Positions 25,029 to 34,523 of a DNA stretch of 35,874 nucleotides are shown here, in pieces. Numbering within the stretch: position 1 is the first letter of the stretch; the number at the start of each line of letters is the position of its first letter. The stretch comes from an uncultured Clostridia bacterium (GTDB taxonomy: Bacteria; Bacillota; Clostridia; TANB77; CAG-508), in contig CANRKA010000010.1 in the NCBI GenBank assembly GCA_947631025.1, positions 1 to 35,874 on the forward strand, given 5' to 3'. The notes under the pieces were generated by a model. That model ran no database searches, was not told where the DNA came from, and saw nothing but the letters and a program-made list of their open reading frames with translations. Made by a program: the position numbers and the translations under genes.

Positions 25029-26294
25029 ATGGATGAAAAAATTTTAGCCAAAGCAAAAGCAGATTACTGTGAAAGCTGTGTAATAAAACCTTGCCAAGCG
25101 GGTTGCCCATTACATAACGATACAACAGGTTTTATAAAACTAATAAAAGAAGAAAAACTAAAGCAAGCATATGAACTATTATGTAAGACAACTGTATTAC
25201 AGCCTATATGTGGCAGAATATGTCCACACGAAAAACAATGTCAAGGCTCTTGTGTAAAAGCTGTTTCAATGCAACCCGTAAGAATTGGGGAAATGGAAGC
25301 ATTTTTAGGAGATATGGCGATAGAAAAAGGTTGGAAAATTCCTAAAAATTCAGAGGTATTAAAGGGTAAAAAAGTTGCAGTGGTAGGAAGCGGTCCTGCG
25401 GGTTTAACTTGTAGTGCATTTTTGGCAAAAGAAGGAGCAGAGGTTACTATATACGAAAAATATAACTACTTAGGTGGAATTTTATACCACGGAATACCAA
25501 AATTTAGACTAAATAAACAGCTATTAAAAAAATCAATAGATAAAATATTAGAACTTGGAATAGAAACAAAATTAAATAAAGAATTAGGAAAAGACTATAG
25601 CTTAGAAGACTTACAAAAACAATATGATGCTATTTTCTTAAGTTTTGGAGCAAATATATCTAGCAAAATGAATATAGAAGGAGAAGATTTGCAAGGTGTA
25701 TTTGGTGGAAACGAATTACTAGAACATAATATTCATCCAAATTATGAAGGTAAAAGTGTTGCAGTAATTGGTGGTGGAAATGTGGCAATGGACACAGCAA
25801 GAACCATAAAAAAATTGGGTGCCAAAAAGGTTTATGTAATATATAGAAGAGCAGAAGAACAAATGCCAGCAGAAAAAATTGAAATAGCAGATGCAAAAAA
25901 AGAAGGGGTAGAATTTTTATTTAAAAATAATATTGTAAAAATATTAGGAAAAAATAAAGTAGAAAAAATAGAACTTGTAAAAACACAATTAAAGAAAAAA
26001 GAAGGAGAAGATAGATTATCTCCAGTAAATATAGAAGGAAGCAATTACATATTAAATATGGATTATGTTGTAATGGCAGTAGGCTCAAAAGTAGAAGAAA
26101 AATTAGTAAAAGAGTTAGGATTAGAACTTAATCAAGTTGGAAAAATAAAAGTTGATAAAAATAACAAAACTTCAAAAGAAAAAGTATTTGCAGGAGGAGA
26201 TGTTGCAGCTGCAAAATCAACAGTAGCCTTTGCAGCAAGGTCAGGAAGAAATGCAGCAGAAAATATAATAAGTTATTTAAAACCTATTGTCTAA
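25029..26294 (+). CDS. GltD-like FAD/NAD(P)-dependent oxidoreductase
   Basis: A 421-aa protein of the glutamate synthase small subunit family. N-terminal cysteines bind two 4Fe-4S clusters (CESCVIKPCQAGCPL and CGRICPHEKQCQGSC). FAD site GSGPAGLTCSAFLAKEGAEV is near residue 118, NAD(P) site VIGGGNVAMDTARTI near 240, and the end motif VFAGGDVAAAKSTVAFAA closes the FAD fold. No large GltB subunit is nearby. Its position 70 nt after the [FeFe] hydrogenase suggests it passes electrons between NAD(P)H and ferredoxin or the hydrogenase. SD AAAGGGA before ATG 25029. Confidence 0.85.
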   Translation: MDEKILAKAKADYCESCVIKPCQAGCPLHNDTTGFIKLIKEEKLKQAYELLCKTTVLQPICGRICPHEKQCQGSCVKAVSMQPVRIGEMEAFLGDMAIEKGWKIPKNSEVLKGKKVAVVGSGPAGLTCSAFLAKEGAEVTIYEKYNYLGGILYHGIPKFRLNKQLLKKSIDKILELGIETKLNKELGKDYSLEDLQKQYDAIFLSFGANISSKMNIEGEDLQGVFGGNELLEHNIHPNYEGKSVAVIGGGNVAMDTARTIKKLGAKKVYVIYRRAEEQMPAEKIEIADAKKEGVEFLFKNNIVKILGKNKVEKIELVKTQLKKKEGEDRLSPVNIEGSNYILNMDYVVMAVGSKVEEKLVKELGLELNQVGKIKVDKNNKTSKEKVFAGGDVAAAKSTVAFAARSGRNAAENIISYLKPIV

Positions 26295-26311
26295 AACAAG
26301 AAATGTAGTAT

Positions 26312-26357
26312 AAAAAAACATAAATCTTACGGTTTTTCGCAAGATTTATGTTTTTTT
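26312..26357 (+). terminator. terminator after the hydrogenase/flavoprotein pair
   Basis: A 17-bp stem, AAAAAAACATAAATCTT and its complement (26312-26328 and 26341-26357), with a 12-nt loop and long T-run. Confidence 0.9.
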
Positions 26358-26500
26358 ATATGCAAACCATATGTCAAATGATGTAGAAAAAGGGGTTCTG
26401 GCTCGACCTGTATAAAATAATGTCTGCAAACCATCAAAATTTAAAAATTTAATAACTCATCTCCTAATAATATAAAATAACATAAAAAAATAAAAAATAA

Positions 26501-26529
26501 TTGAATTAATTAAAAAAATATAGTAAAAT
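26501..26529 (+). promoter_or_regulatory. promoter of the dacF-type gene
   Basis: TTGAAT (26501-26506), a 17-bp spacer, TAAAAT (26524-26529). The stretch 26358-26500 upstream contains no gene and nothing I can name. Confidence 0.5.
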
Positions 26530-26559
26530 ATATTCGACATTTTATGGGGGAATATATTA

Positions 26560-27868
26560 ATGAATAAAATAGTAAAAGTACTAATAATATTAATTCTTAT
26601 ATATACTATATTTGCAAATTATTCATTTGCTGCCAACGAACCAACAATATATTCAGAAGCAGCAGTCTTAATCGAAGCTGAAAGTGGAACTGTTTTATAT
26701 CAAAAAAATTTAGATGAAAAGTTAGCACCAGCAAGTACAACTAAAATTTTAACAGCATTAATTGCATTGGAAAACTGTAGTTTAGATGAAATTGCTATTG
26801 CAAATAGTTCAGCATTAAATAATATACCATCTAATTATGCTATTGCAGACATCCATGTTGGTGAACAATTAACAGTAGAGCAACTTTTAAATGTAATGCT
26901 TATTCATTCTGCAAACGAAGCTGCAAATGTAATAGCAGAACATGTAGCAGGTTCACAAGAAGAATTTGCCAAAAAGATGAATGAAAAAGCAAAAGAAATA
27001 GGATGTAAAAATAGTAATTTTGTAAATGCAAATGGAGTAGAAAATAGTAACCATTATTCAACAGCATATGATTTAGCAATTATAATGAAGGAATGCATGA
27101 AAAATGATAAATTTAGAAGTATTATATCTACAGAAAAATATACACTTCCTTCAAATGAATTTAATGAAGAGGAAAGAACTTTTCAAAATAATAATAGTTT
27201 AATAATAAAAGGCGATAAGTATTATTATGAATATTGCATAGGTGGAAAAACAGGTTATACTAAGGAAGCAAAAAATTGCTTAGTATCTGTTTCTAAGAAA
27301 AATGATATGGAACTAATTTGCGTTGTTCTTAAAGGTGAAAATACAGAAAATCGGTGAAAGCGCAAGAAATGTAGACACAATAAATTTATTTAAATATGGA
27401 TATGATAATTTTAATAAAGTAATATTAAAGAAAAAAGGAGAAAAAATTTCAACAGTAGAAATTAGAGATTCTAAAGGCGATATAAAAACTCTAGATGTAT
27501 CACTAGAAGAAGATATTTCAGCGTTAAATGTAGATAAAAGTGTTGCTGAAAATATTGAACCTAAAATAGAGTTAGATATTGATACAATTCCAATTGAAGA
27601 AGGAGAAGTAATAGGAACTGCAACATTTAGTATAAATGGAGAAGACTATAAAGCAAATATATTAGCGGCAGAAACTGTTTCTGAGGATGTATCAGAAAGT
27701 AGTAATAAATTTAATATAATAAATATTATAGAAGTAATTATAGCAGGTATATTTATTATATTAACTTTCTCAATGTTATCGAAAATTAAATTAAATTCTA
27801 GAAAAACAAGAAAAAGCAGATATAAGAAAACTACTAAAGCTAAAAAAAGAGGAAAACATGCTTTATAA
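26560..27868 (+). CDS. D-alanyl-D-alanine carboxypeptidase (DacF/PBP5 type), +1 CGG site
   Basis: A low-molecular-mass penicillin-binding protein, 435 aa after one +1 step, that trims the terminal D-Ala of peptidoglycan. Signal peptide at residues 1-25 (cleavage after YSFA). Active-site motifs: S59TTK62, S117AN119, K230TG232. The frame reaches CGG at 27352-27354, immediately followed by TGA in the zero frame; skipping C27352 gives ENTENGESARNVDTINLFKYGYDNF and then the PBP5 C-terminal domain and a membrane anchor (IIEVIIAGIFIILTFSML) with a basic tail. Without the shift the enzyme loses its anchor and the end of the catalytic domain. SD is GGGGGA before ATG 26560. Confidence 0.88.
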
Positions 27869-27906
27869 AATAAATATAAACGAAGGATAAAAGGAGAAAA
27901 ATACAA

Positions 27907-28392
27907 ATGAAATGCAGAAAGTTCATACCAATAGGTGAAGAATTAAAAGAAAGTATGATAGTTAAAGGTGTTGTAAAATCTATACAGACATATGGAACAT
28001 TTGTTGAAATTCAAAACGGAATAGTTGGCTTAATTCCAATAGAAGAAACATCTGTTGCAAGAATTAAAACACCAGCAGAAAGGTTTAGTGTTGGACAAAA
28101 CATAAATGTTATGATAAAATCAATAAATAGAGAAGAAAATAAAATAATTTTTTCTTATAAAGATTTACTTGGAACTTGGGAAGAAAATGCTAAATTATTT
28201 GAAAAGGGAACAAGAGTTACAGGTATAGCAAGAGAGGTAGAAAAAAACCATAATGGTATATTTATAGAACTTAAACCTAATTTAGTAGGAATGGCTGAAT
28301 ATAAAGAAAATATAGAATATGGACAAAATGTAGAAGTATATATAAAAAATATAATTCCAGATAAGAAAAAAATTAAATTAATTATTGTTTAG
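27907..28392 (+). CDS. S1 RNA-binding domain protein
   Basis: A 161-aa protein with one clear S1 domain at residues ~15-80 (MIVKGVVKSIQTYGTFVEIQ...GLIPIEE...GQNINVMIKSINREENKIIFSYK). A second weaker S1-like half follows at ~100-160 (GTRVTGIAREVEKNHNGIFIEL...VEVYIKNI). It is likely to bind RNA, perhaps at ribosomes. It is 38 nt from dacF (SD AAAGGAG) and 13 nt before the next gene, so it sits in an operon. Confidence 0.75.
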   Translation: MKCRKFIPIGEELKESMIVKGVVKSIQTYGTFVEIQNGIVGLIPIEETSVARIKTPAERFSVGQNINVMIKSINREENKIIFSYKDLLGTWEENAKLFEKGTRVTGIAREVEKNHNGIFIELKPNLVGMAEYKENIEYGQNVEVYIKNIIPDKKKIKLIIV

Positions 28393-28405
28393 GAGGATTA
28401 TTTTT

Positions 28406-29344
28406 ATGGTTAAAGATAATGAAATTAAGGCGGAAGTTTCACCTTTTGCAATTAGAGAAGGAGAAATAAAAACGTTTGATGGAAAAGATGGATATGTATC
28501 TATGAATCAAATAATACATAAAATAAATATAGGACATATTACAGATATACATTTTGATATACTAGAATTAGTAAATAAATTTGAATTTATAACATCTAGA
28601 CAATTATTTCAATTATTAGAAATAAACGGAAAGGCACCTGCTTCACAAGATAAATTAAATAATAAATTAGAGCAATTAGTTAAATCTAAGATTTTAACAA
28701 GATATTATTTTAAATCAGAAGAAGGAAAAGGAATATATAGAATATATTGTCTAGAAAAGATGGGAAAATATCTTTTAAATTCTAAGGAAATTGAATGTAA
28801 ATGGCAACCAACAGATAATACAAAACCTGTTGCAATGATAAAGAAAAGATTAGCTGGAAATCAAACTATTATTGCATATTTAAGAAAAGTAAAAGCTTTT
28901 GACGAATATACAGTAAAACCTACTATAACAGCAAAAACTCTTGGTAAAACATTTAAAGCGACAGGAGGTTCAATTAAATTAACAAAAAATAAAAAGTCAA
29001 TATGTTTTTTATTTGAAAGCGTTAGAAGAGAAGAGGACTGGGAGAAAAAGTTAGTTGAAAAGATGAGATTATATAAGGATTTCTATGATAATTTTGTTCC
29101 AGGAGATTCAGGATTTAATACTATTCCGCAATTAATATTTATTTGTGAAGATGAAAGACATACTGCAGAAACATTTAAAACAATTGTAACAAATCAAGTA
29201 GAAATAGATAAAATAAATTTATATTTTACAACAGATTTAAGACAAAACAAGGAATCATTAAAAGATACTTTATTAGAATTTAAATTAGATGAAAATAATA
29301 AATATAAGGTAATTAATGTGGAATTAAAATTATTAGAAGATTAA
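28406..29344 (+). CDS. replication-relaxation-like winged-helix protein
   Basis: A 312-aa soluble protein. ATG 28406 is chosen for its SD AGGAGG (28391-28396) over an upstream in-frame TTG. An N-terminal winged helix is visible at residues ~50-105 (FEFITSRQLFQLLEI...LEQLVKSKILTRYYF), followed by a mixed region and an endonuclease-like alpha/beta part (ICFLFESVRREEDW...PQLIFICEDERH). The layout resembles 'replication-relaxation' family proteins of plasmids and conjugative elements. It converges on a VirD4/TraG-type ATPase, which fits a mobilisation-related role, though no relaxase or other transfer gene is in the window. Confidence 0.55.
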   Translation: MVKDNEIKAEVSPFAIREGEIKTFDGKDGYVSMNQIIHKINIGHITDIHFDILELVNKFEFITSRQLFQLLEINGKAPASQDKLNNKLEQLVKSKILTRYYFKSEEGKGIYRIYCLEKMGKYLLNSKEIECKWQPTDNTKPVAMIKKRLAGNQTIIAYLRKVKAFDEYTVKPTITAKTLGKTFKATGGSIKLTKNKKSICFLFESVRREEDWEKKLVEKMRLYKDFYDNFVPGDSGFNTIPQLIFICEDERHTAETFKTIVTNQVEIDKINLYFTTDLRQNKESLKDTLLEFKLDENNKYKVINVELKLLED

Positions 29345-29380
29345 AAAATAAAATGTGGAAAAATCCACATTTATTTTTTA
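29344..29380. terminator. bidirectional terminator
   Basis: The stem AAATGTGGA / TCCACATTT (29351-29359 and 29364-29372) has a 4-nt loop, an A-run upstream and a T-run downstream. It separates the converging winged-helix and VirD4-like genes. Confidence 0.85.
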
Positions 29381-31701
29381 CGCTTTTTAAAATTAACTAC
29401 AATTGCATCTTCGTTATCAAATAGATAGCTTGAATCTGTAGTATTATTTTGAATAGGATCAATTTCATCAGATCTATCTAAATCACTAAAGTCTATATGT
29501 TTATAATCAAATTTTTTAGATTTATTTATTCTTGGATCCTTAGATTCAGAATCTTCTATTCCATTAGAAAATTTGGTGAAATTGTATTTTTTTGATTTTC
29601 TAGGTTCTTTATATTTTGATTCAAGAAAATCTAGTTTTCCTTCTCCAATTAAATATCTTCCCCTAACATCTTTGGTTTCATATGCACATGATTTAAATCC
29701 CATAGCACGTAGTTTATCAGGTTGAAATTGTGCTGTCCAATCCCATGAAATCATTGTTAGTTTAGGATCGTATTTTCCTTTGTCAGTATCATATGAATTA
29801 GTAAATTTCCACTTACGCTTATTACCAAATTCTTTAGACCACCATTCATTGTCTTCTGGAGTATTATTTCCAAAAACAATTTTAGTAGCACAGTTTGTTA
29901 AAATTGTTTGTCTGTATTTTGCATCATTTTTATAACCTAATTGGTCTAAGTTTTGAGCAGATATAATAGTACCAACACGATATTTTCTGTATAATGTAAA
30001 TATAGATTCAGTAGAATCACATATAAAGTCTGGAAATTCATCTATATATAAATAATGAGGTATTCTATTATGTTCGTTTCCAGGTCTTCTTAAAACAGAA
30101 TATTGCATTAATATAATAAAGAATAATCCAAATGCTTTATGAGCTGCTGCTCCAAGGTCTCCTCTACGAGTACATACAAAAGTAACATCACCATTTTCAA
30201 GTGTATTGTCAAAGTTTATATTATTATTTCTATTACATAATATATCACGAACACCTTGAATTCTAAGTAGGTTATCAAGCTGAGTTACAGCAGAATATAC
30301 ATATTTTTCTGTATCGTTTTTGCCACTTCCATCGTGATAAAAATTCTTTTTAAAGTATGCAATAAGTAATTTGTATTTTTTTGATAATTGCTCATCAAAT
30401 TCCATTTTTCTACACATATCTTCAACTAAATCAAAATTAGTTAGCATATTTAACATATCTTCTAGAGTTGGAAGACTTCCATCATTTAAACGAGGATACA
30501 TTTCTTTTAATAAAATTGAAATATTTTCTATAGCTTGGTTTGAAACATTTTCTTTAAATGCCTCATCAATATCTTTATGAGTTGTAGCATACATTCCTTT
30601 TAAAACTGAAGATATTGCTATAGCTGTTTTAGAAGCATCTTCTAAAGCAAAAGGATTCATACCAATTGAATTAGAATTTGCAGGATCTATAATGTTATAT
30701 TCAATATTAAGATTATTTGCTACATCAATCATATGAGATGTAGATTCATAATCTGGTGATACAGATGTAATACCAATATTTTTATATATAGTTTCATTAG
30801 AATTTGTGCCAATTATAAGTTTTTTCATATAAGTTTTATATAGTTTATTTTTTGATTCTACAGGTTCTAACATATTAAGAGAAAAATTATTATTTATGTA
30901 GGTATTATCATATGGTGCTCTTAATACTGCAAGACCTGTTTTTAATGCAGTAAATCCCATTTCTTTTGAGACTTCTCTAAAAAAGAACTTTTTTTCTAAG
31001 TCTCTTGCAATCATAGGTTCAAATACCATAGAAGTTTTACCCATTCCAGAAGCACCTACTACAAGCATAGATTCAAAACGTTTATTTTCTGGAATAACTA
31101 CAGCTTTACCACTATGTTTATCTGTACAAAGAGTTATTTCACAGGTATAAGCTCCAGTTCCTTCTGGCTTTGGTGCTAGGTTTAAACCACCATAATCTAA
31201 TATAGAATCTCTTAACATTTTACTGTCATTAATTTTCATATATATAAATTCAATAACCCCAAAGAAAGTAACTAAAGGAATGTAAATTGATATTGATGTA
31301 AATGCAGGCTTTATTAATTCATATGAGGTTGTTACAATTTCTAAATAATTAGGTACAGATATAAATAGTAACCATAGTAATTGATTAATCCATTGAGATA
31401 CCATTGATACAGCAATAATATATAATGCAACTATATATAAATATACAAAAGAATATTTAGCTTTATCAGAATTTGCAAAAGATGATGAACCTGAAAATAA
31501 AAACGCAAAAATAGGGCAAGCCATTGCTAATGTATATTTTATAGGACCCCAATATGAAACAGAAATACCTGTAAAAATTAAAAATAGCATTTCTAATAAT
31601 CTATCTACTAATAGATAGATTGAAACTAGAGATAAAATATATGTAAGGAAGGTATTTCTATCTGTTTTTAGAAATTTTAAAAATTTATCAAAATATTTCA
31701 A
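29371..31701 (-). CDS. VirD4/TraG-like conjugative coupling ATPase
   Basis: A 776-aa membrane-anchored P-loop ATPase of the type IV secretion coupling protein family. Several TM helices occupy residues ~18-155. Walker A GASGMGKTS is at 216-224 and Walker B is in YLYIDEFPDF around residue 550, followed by the TraG/TraD C-terminal motif 'STESIFTLYRKYRVGTIISAQNLDQLG'. The tail from ~700 is charged and low-complexity. Such proteins move DNA or protein to a transfer channel. No VirB4, VirB6 or relaxase gene is seen, so it is either a fragment of an integrated element or a domesticated gene. No strong SD precedes ATG 31701. Confidence 0.8.
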   Translation of the reverse strand: MKYFDKFLKFLKTDRNTFLTYILSLVSIYLLVDRLLEMLFLIFTGISVSYWGPIKYTLAMACPIFAFLFSGSSSFANSDKAKYSFVYLYIVALYIIAVSMVSQWINQLLWLLFISVPNYLEIVTTSYELIKPAFTSISIYIPLVTFFGVIEFIYMKINDSKMLRDSILDYGGLNLAPKPEGTGAYTCEITLCTDKHSGKAVVIPENKRFESMLVVGASGMGKTSMVFEPMIARDLEKKFFFREVSKEMGFTALKTGLAVLRAPYDNTYINNNFSLNMLEPVESKNKLYKTYMKKLIIGTNSNETIYKNIGITSVSPDYESTSHMIDVANNLNIEYNIIDPANSNSIGMNPFALEDASKTAIAISSVLKGMYATTHKDIDEAFKENVSNQAIENISILLKEMYPRLNDGSLPTLEDMLNMLTNFDLVEDMCRKMEFDEQLSKKYKLLIAYFKKNFYHDGSGKNDTEKYVYSAVTQLDNLLRIQGVRDILCNRNNNINFDNTLENGDVTFVCTRRGDLGAAAHKAFGLFFIILMQYSVLRRPGNEHNRIPHYLYIDEFPDFICDSTESIFTLYRKYRVGTIISAQNLDQLGYKNDAKYRQTILTNCATKIVFGNNTPEDNEWWSKEFGNKRKWKFTNSYDTDKGKYDPKLTMISWDWTAQFQPDKLRAMGFKSCAYETKDVRGRYLIGEGKLDFLESKYKEPRKSKKYNFTKFSNGIEDSESKDPRINKSKKFDYKHIDFSDLDRSDEIDPIQNNTTDSSYLFDNEDAIVVNFKKRKK

Positions 31702-31867
31702 AAGTTTTCACCACTTTCTAAATAGTCATCTTAACATAAATAGTACTCATATATTATATTATAAAAGACCCAAAAAATCAAGAATTTTAGGAAAAAATAA
31801 ACAAATTATCGTAATAAAAATAAATTTTATAACATAAACATATAAAAAACATTGAGAGGAAAAGGTA

Positions 31868-33481
31868 TTGAATAAACATACAAAAAATAATAACTTTATA
31901 GATGGTGTATTTATCTTAATGATTTCACAAGGATTTATAAAAATCTTAGGATTAATATATACTTTGTATTTGGTTAATAGGGAAGGCTTTGGAGATAGTG
32001 GTAATGCAATTTATGGAAGTGGTTATCAAATATATGCAATGTTACTTACATTATCATCAATAGGGGTACCAAATGCTATAGCAAAATTAATTTCAGAAAA
32101 ATATGCAATAAATGATTTTAAAAGTGCTAATAGAATATTTAAGATTTCTATTGCAACCTTTTCTGCAATAGGGTTAATAGGAACATTATTCTTGTTTTTT
32201 GGTGCAGAATATATAGCTAATGTTTTGTTACAAATTCCCGAAACAAAAATAACATTAATGACATTATCTCCAGCAATATTTTTTGTTGCTGTTGCCTCAG
32301 TATATAAAGGATATTTTAATGGAACAGGAAATATAAAGGCAACTGCAAAGTCACAAATAATTGAACAATGTTGCAAAACTATTTTTACAATTTTAATTGT
32401 AGAAATGGTTGCTAAACTTTCTATGGTATCTACAAAATGCATGGCAGCAGGTGCAACTGTAGCAACCACTGTAGCAACAATATTTGGATTTTTATATCTA
32501 CTTTATTACTATAATTTATGTAAAAGTAAAATTGGATTTGAAAATAAGATTAGTATAAAAACACAATATGAAAGAGTCATAACAGTAATAAGAAAAATTT
32601 TAAATGTATCAATTCCTATATCATTAAGTGCCATTATGGCATCATTAACAAAAAATATAGATTCAATAACAGTTGTAAGAGAACTTAAAAATTTTATGAG
32701 TTTATCTAATGCTAAAATTGAGTATGGAATTTTAAGTGGAAAAATTGAAACACTAATTGCTCTTCCTTTATCATTAAATTTAGCATTTTCAACAGCTTTA
32801 GTTCCTAGTATATCTGCAGCAAATGCAATCAATAATAAAAAAGAAATAAAAGATAAAATAATGTTTTCACTACTTATTGGAATATTAATAGGTATTCCTT
32901 GTACAATTGGAATGAACATTTATGCAAAAGAAATATTAGATTTGTTATTTCCAAATGCAAATAAGGGAATAGAAATACTAAGAATAAGTTCATTGTCTAT
33001 TATTTTTGCAATACTTGCACAAACAATTAGTGGTGCATTACAAGGATTAGGCAAAATATATATTCCAACAAAGGCTTTTGGAATTGGCATAATAGTTAAA
33101 ATATTTTGTAATATAATACTAATAAGAAATTCAAATATAGGTATATATGGTGCTGCGATTGGAACTGTTTTATGTAATAGCATTGCTTTTTTTATAGAAT
33201 ATATTTATCTAAAAAAAATTACAAATATAAAGTTGAATTTTATTAAATTTATATTTAAGCCTATACTTTCAGCTATTGTTATGATAGTAATATCTTTATA
33301 TATTTTTAATATTTTAAATGGAATAATATTAAAAAACTTGGCTACAATAATATCACTTACTATGGCTGTAATAGTATATGTAGGGTGTTTGCTAATTTTT
33401 AAAATTTTTTCAGAAGAAGAAATAAATAATTTACCTTTAGGGAAGAAAATTAATAAAATATATAAAAAACTTCATATATAA
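31868..33481 (+). CDS. SpoVB/Wzx-like polysaccharide flippase
   Basis: A 537-aa integral membrane protein with about 14 hydrophobic helices, of the MOP (MurJ/SpoVB/Wzx) exporter superfamily. Its first helix region reads FIDGVFILMISQGFIKILGLIYTLYLVNREG, like SpoVB proteins. It probably flips a lipid-linked wall or cortex precursor across the membrane. Start is TTG 31868, with SD GAGAGGAAAAGG just upstream; no in-frame ATG gives the conserved N-terminus. Confidence 0.82.
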   Translation: MNKHTKNNNFIDGVFILMISQGFIKILGLIYTLYLVNREGFGDSGNAIYGSGYQIYAMLLTLSSIGVPNAIAKLISEKYAINDFKSANRIFKISIATFSAIGLIGTLFLFFGAEYIANVLLQIPETKITLMTLSPAIFFVAVASVYKGYFNGTGNIKATAKSQIIEQCCKTIFTILIVEMVAKLSMVSTKCMAAGATVATTVATIFGFLYLLYYYNLCKSKIGFENKISIKTQYERVITVIRKILNVSIPISLSAIMASLTKNIDSITVVRELKNFMSLSNAKIEYGILSGKIETLIALPLSLNLAFSTALVPSISAANAINNKKEIKDKIMFSLLIGILIGIPCTIGMNIYAKEILDLLFPNANKGIEILRISSLSIIFAILAQTISGALQGLGKIYIPTKAFGIGIIVKIFCNIILIRNSNIGIYGAAIGTVLCNSIAFFIEYIYLKKITNIKLNFIKFIFKPILSAIVMIVISLYIFNILNGIILKNLATIISLTMAVIVYVGCLLIFKIFSEEEINNLPLGKKINKIYKKLHI

Positions 33482-33631
33482 GGAAAATAGCTGTATTTTA
33501 AAGTAAAAAAAGATTTATAAAAGCTAAAGAAAGCTAATAAAATTACTTAGAATTACTAAAAAAATAGTTTTTTTTAAAAAAATGCAAAAAAAAAAGAAGG
33601 ATTTTATCAAAAATTGGCGAATAACTTGTAT

Positions 33632-33673
33632 AGTAGGCGAAAGTAGGCACTACTGAGCACTACTGAGCACTAC
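33632..33673 (+). repeat. tandem and direct repeats in the HU leader
   Basis: AGTAGGC occurs twice, 3 nt apart (33632-33638 and 33642-33648). It runs into a 10-bp tandem repeat GCACTACTGA (33647-33656, 33657-33666, and a partial third copy to 33673). The repeats end about 15 nt before the HU SD. AGTAGGCACTACT is itself partly palindromic, so alternative hairpins are possible in the mRNA. Confidence 0.7.
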
Positions 33674-33699
33674 ATAACAAAATTTAGGAGGTAATTTAA

Positions 33700-33978
33700 A
33701 TGAACAAAGCTGATTTAATAGCAGCTATCGCTGCTAAAACAGGAGAAACAAAAAAAAGTGCTGAAGCATCAGTTAACGCATTTGTTGACGTTGTTACAGA
33801 ATCTTTAGTTAAAGGAGATAAAGTTCAATTAGTTGGATTTGGATCTTTCGAAGTAAGAAAAAGAGCTGCTAGAAAAGGAAGAAACCCACAAACTAAAGAA
33901 GAAATCAAAATACCTGCATCAAAAGCTCCAGTATTCAAAGCTGGTAAAGCATTAAAAGATTTAGTAAACAAAAAATAG
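33700..33978 (+). CDS. hup: HU-family DNA-binding protein
   Basis: A 92-aa histone-like nucleoid protein that bends and compacts DNA as a dimer. Conserved features: [50 protein letters not shown] (beta-arm with the DNA-inserting proline region), and the end [19 protein letters not shown] before ATG 33700. Codons such as GCT and AAA are strongly favoured, as expected for an abundant protein. Confidence 0.97.
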   Translation: MNKADLIAAIAAKTGETKKSAEASVNAFVDVVTESLVKGDKVQLVGFGSFEVRKRAARKGRNPQTKEEIKIPASKAPVFKAGKALKDLVNKK

Positions 33979-34007
33979 AATTTAATATAAATTATATGAA
34001 TTCATAT

Positions 34008-34040
34008 AAAGAATGTAGTAAATATACTACATTCTTTTTT
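34008..34040. terminator. terminator after HU
   Basis: The 12-bp stem AAAGAATGTAGT / ACTACATTCTTT (34008-34019 and 34026-34037) with a 6-nt loop and T-run. Its end overlaps the stop of the dinD remnant on the minus strand. Confidence 0.88.
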
Positions 34041-34357
34041 ATTTTTTATTCAAACTTTTCTTATTTTCTTTTTCTAATTGTTTTAAACTCTTTCTAGGTG
34101 TTGGCAAATCTTCTGGCATTGTTCCACCATTCTTTGCAATTACTTCTCTAATATTTTTGCCAATATTATAATGAGTTTTATTAGCTTCGTTTTGACAACT
34201 TGTCGACGCCGACAAAATGTTCAAGTACACTTATATCACTATTTTGACAAGATGTCTTTGCTTTTTCAATTACACCATTAAACTTTCTCCACTCTTTATA
34301 ATTTAAAACAATTTGTAGTTCTCTAGCATACCAAAACTCAATTCCATTTTCATTATT
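34039..34357 (-). pseudogene. dinD: dinD remnant with large internal deletion
   Basis: Two pieces of a DinD-like DNA-damage-inducible protein on the minus strand. The N-terminal piece (34357 downward) reads ENGIEFWYARELQIVLNYKEWRKFNGVIEKAKTSCQN but has lost its start: TAA precedes it in frame at 34360-34358. The C-terminal piece, in another frame, reads SCQNEANKTHYNIGKNIREVIAKNGGTMPEDLPTP and ends at 34039. About 150-200 residues of the family's middle are gone. A near-repeat, TTTTGACAA(N)2TGTC, occurs on both sides of the junction (about 34192 and 34242), as does the TSCQN peptide, and a small TTGTCG/CGACAA hairpin (34200-34215) lies between. This is a decayed gene; no CGG explains the frame change. 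Confidence 0.75.
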
Positions 34358-34464
34358 TTAGCCCTCATTTAGAATTTGCTTTTGGCACAGGACTTTTACT
34401 TTGACATAAGTTCTAAGCCAGTAGGAATTATTTAAGTACACTTTATAAAAATCTATGTTTTGTG

Positions 34465-34493
34465 TTGCATTTGTGTATAAAATGTGATACAAT
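34465..34493 (+). promoter_or_regulatory. promoter of the toxin-antitoxin operon
   Basis: TTGCAT (34465-34470), a 17-bp spacer, TACAAT (34488-34493) with an extended -10 TG at 34485-34486. The antitoxin ATG follows 30 nt on. Confidence 0.6.
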
Positions 34494-34523
34494 GCATATA
34501 ATAGAATATAGGAGGTGTTAGTT

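Noticed and set aside
33647..33673. CRISPR-like array upstream of HU
   Set aside because: The 10-bp units are directly adjacent with no spacers and no cas genes are nearby; it is a short tandem repeat.
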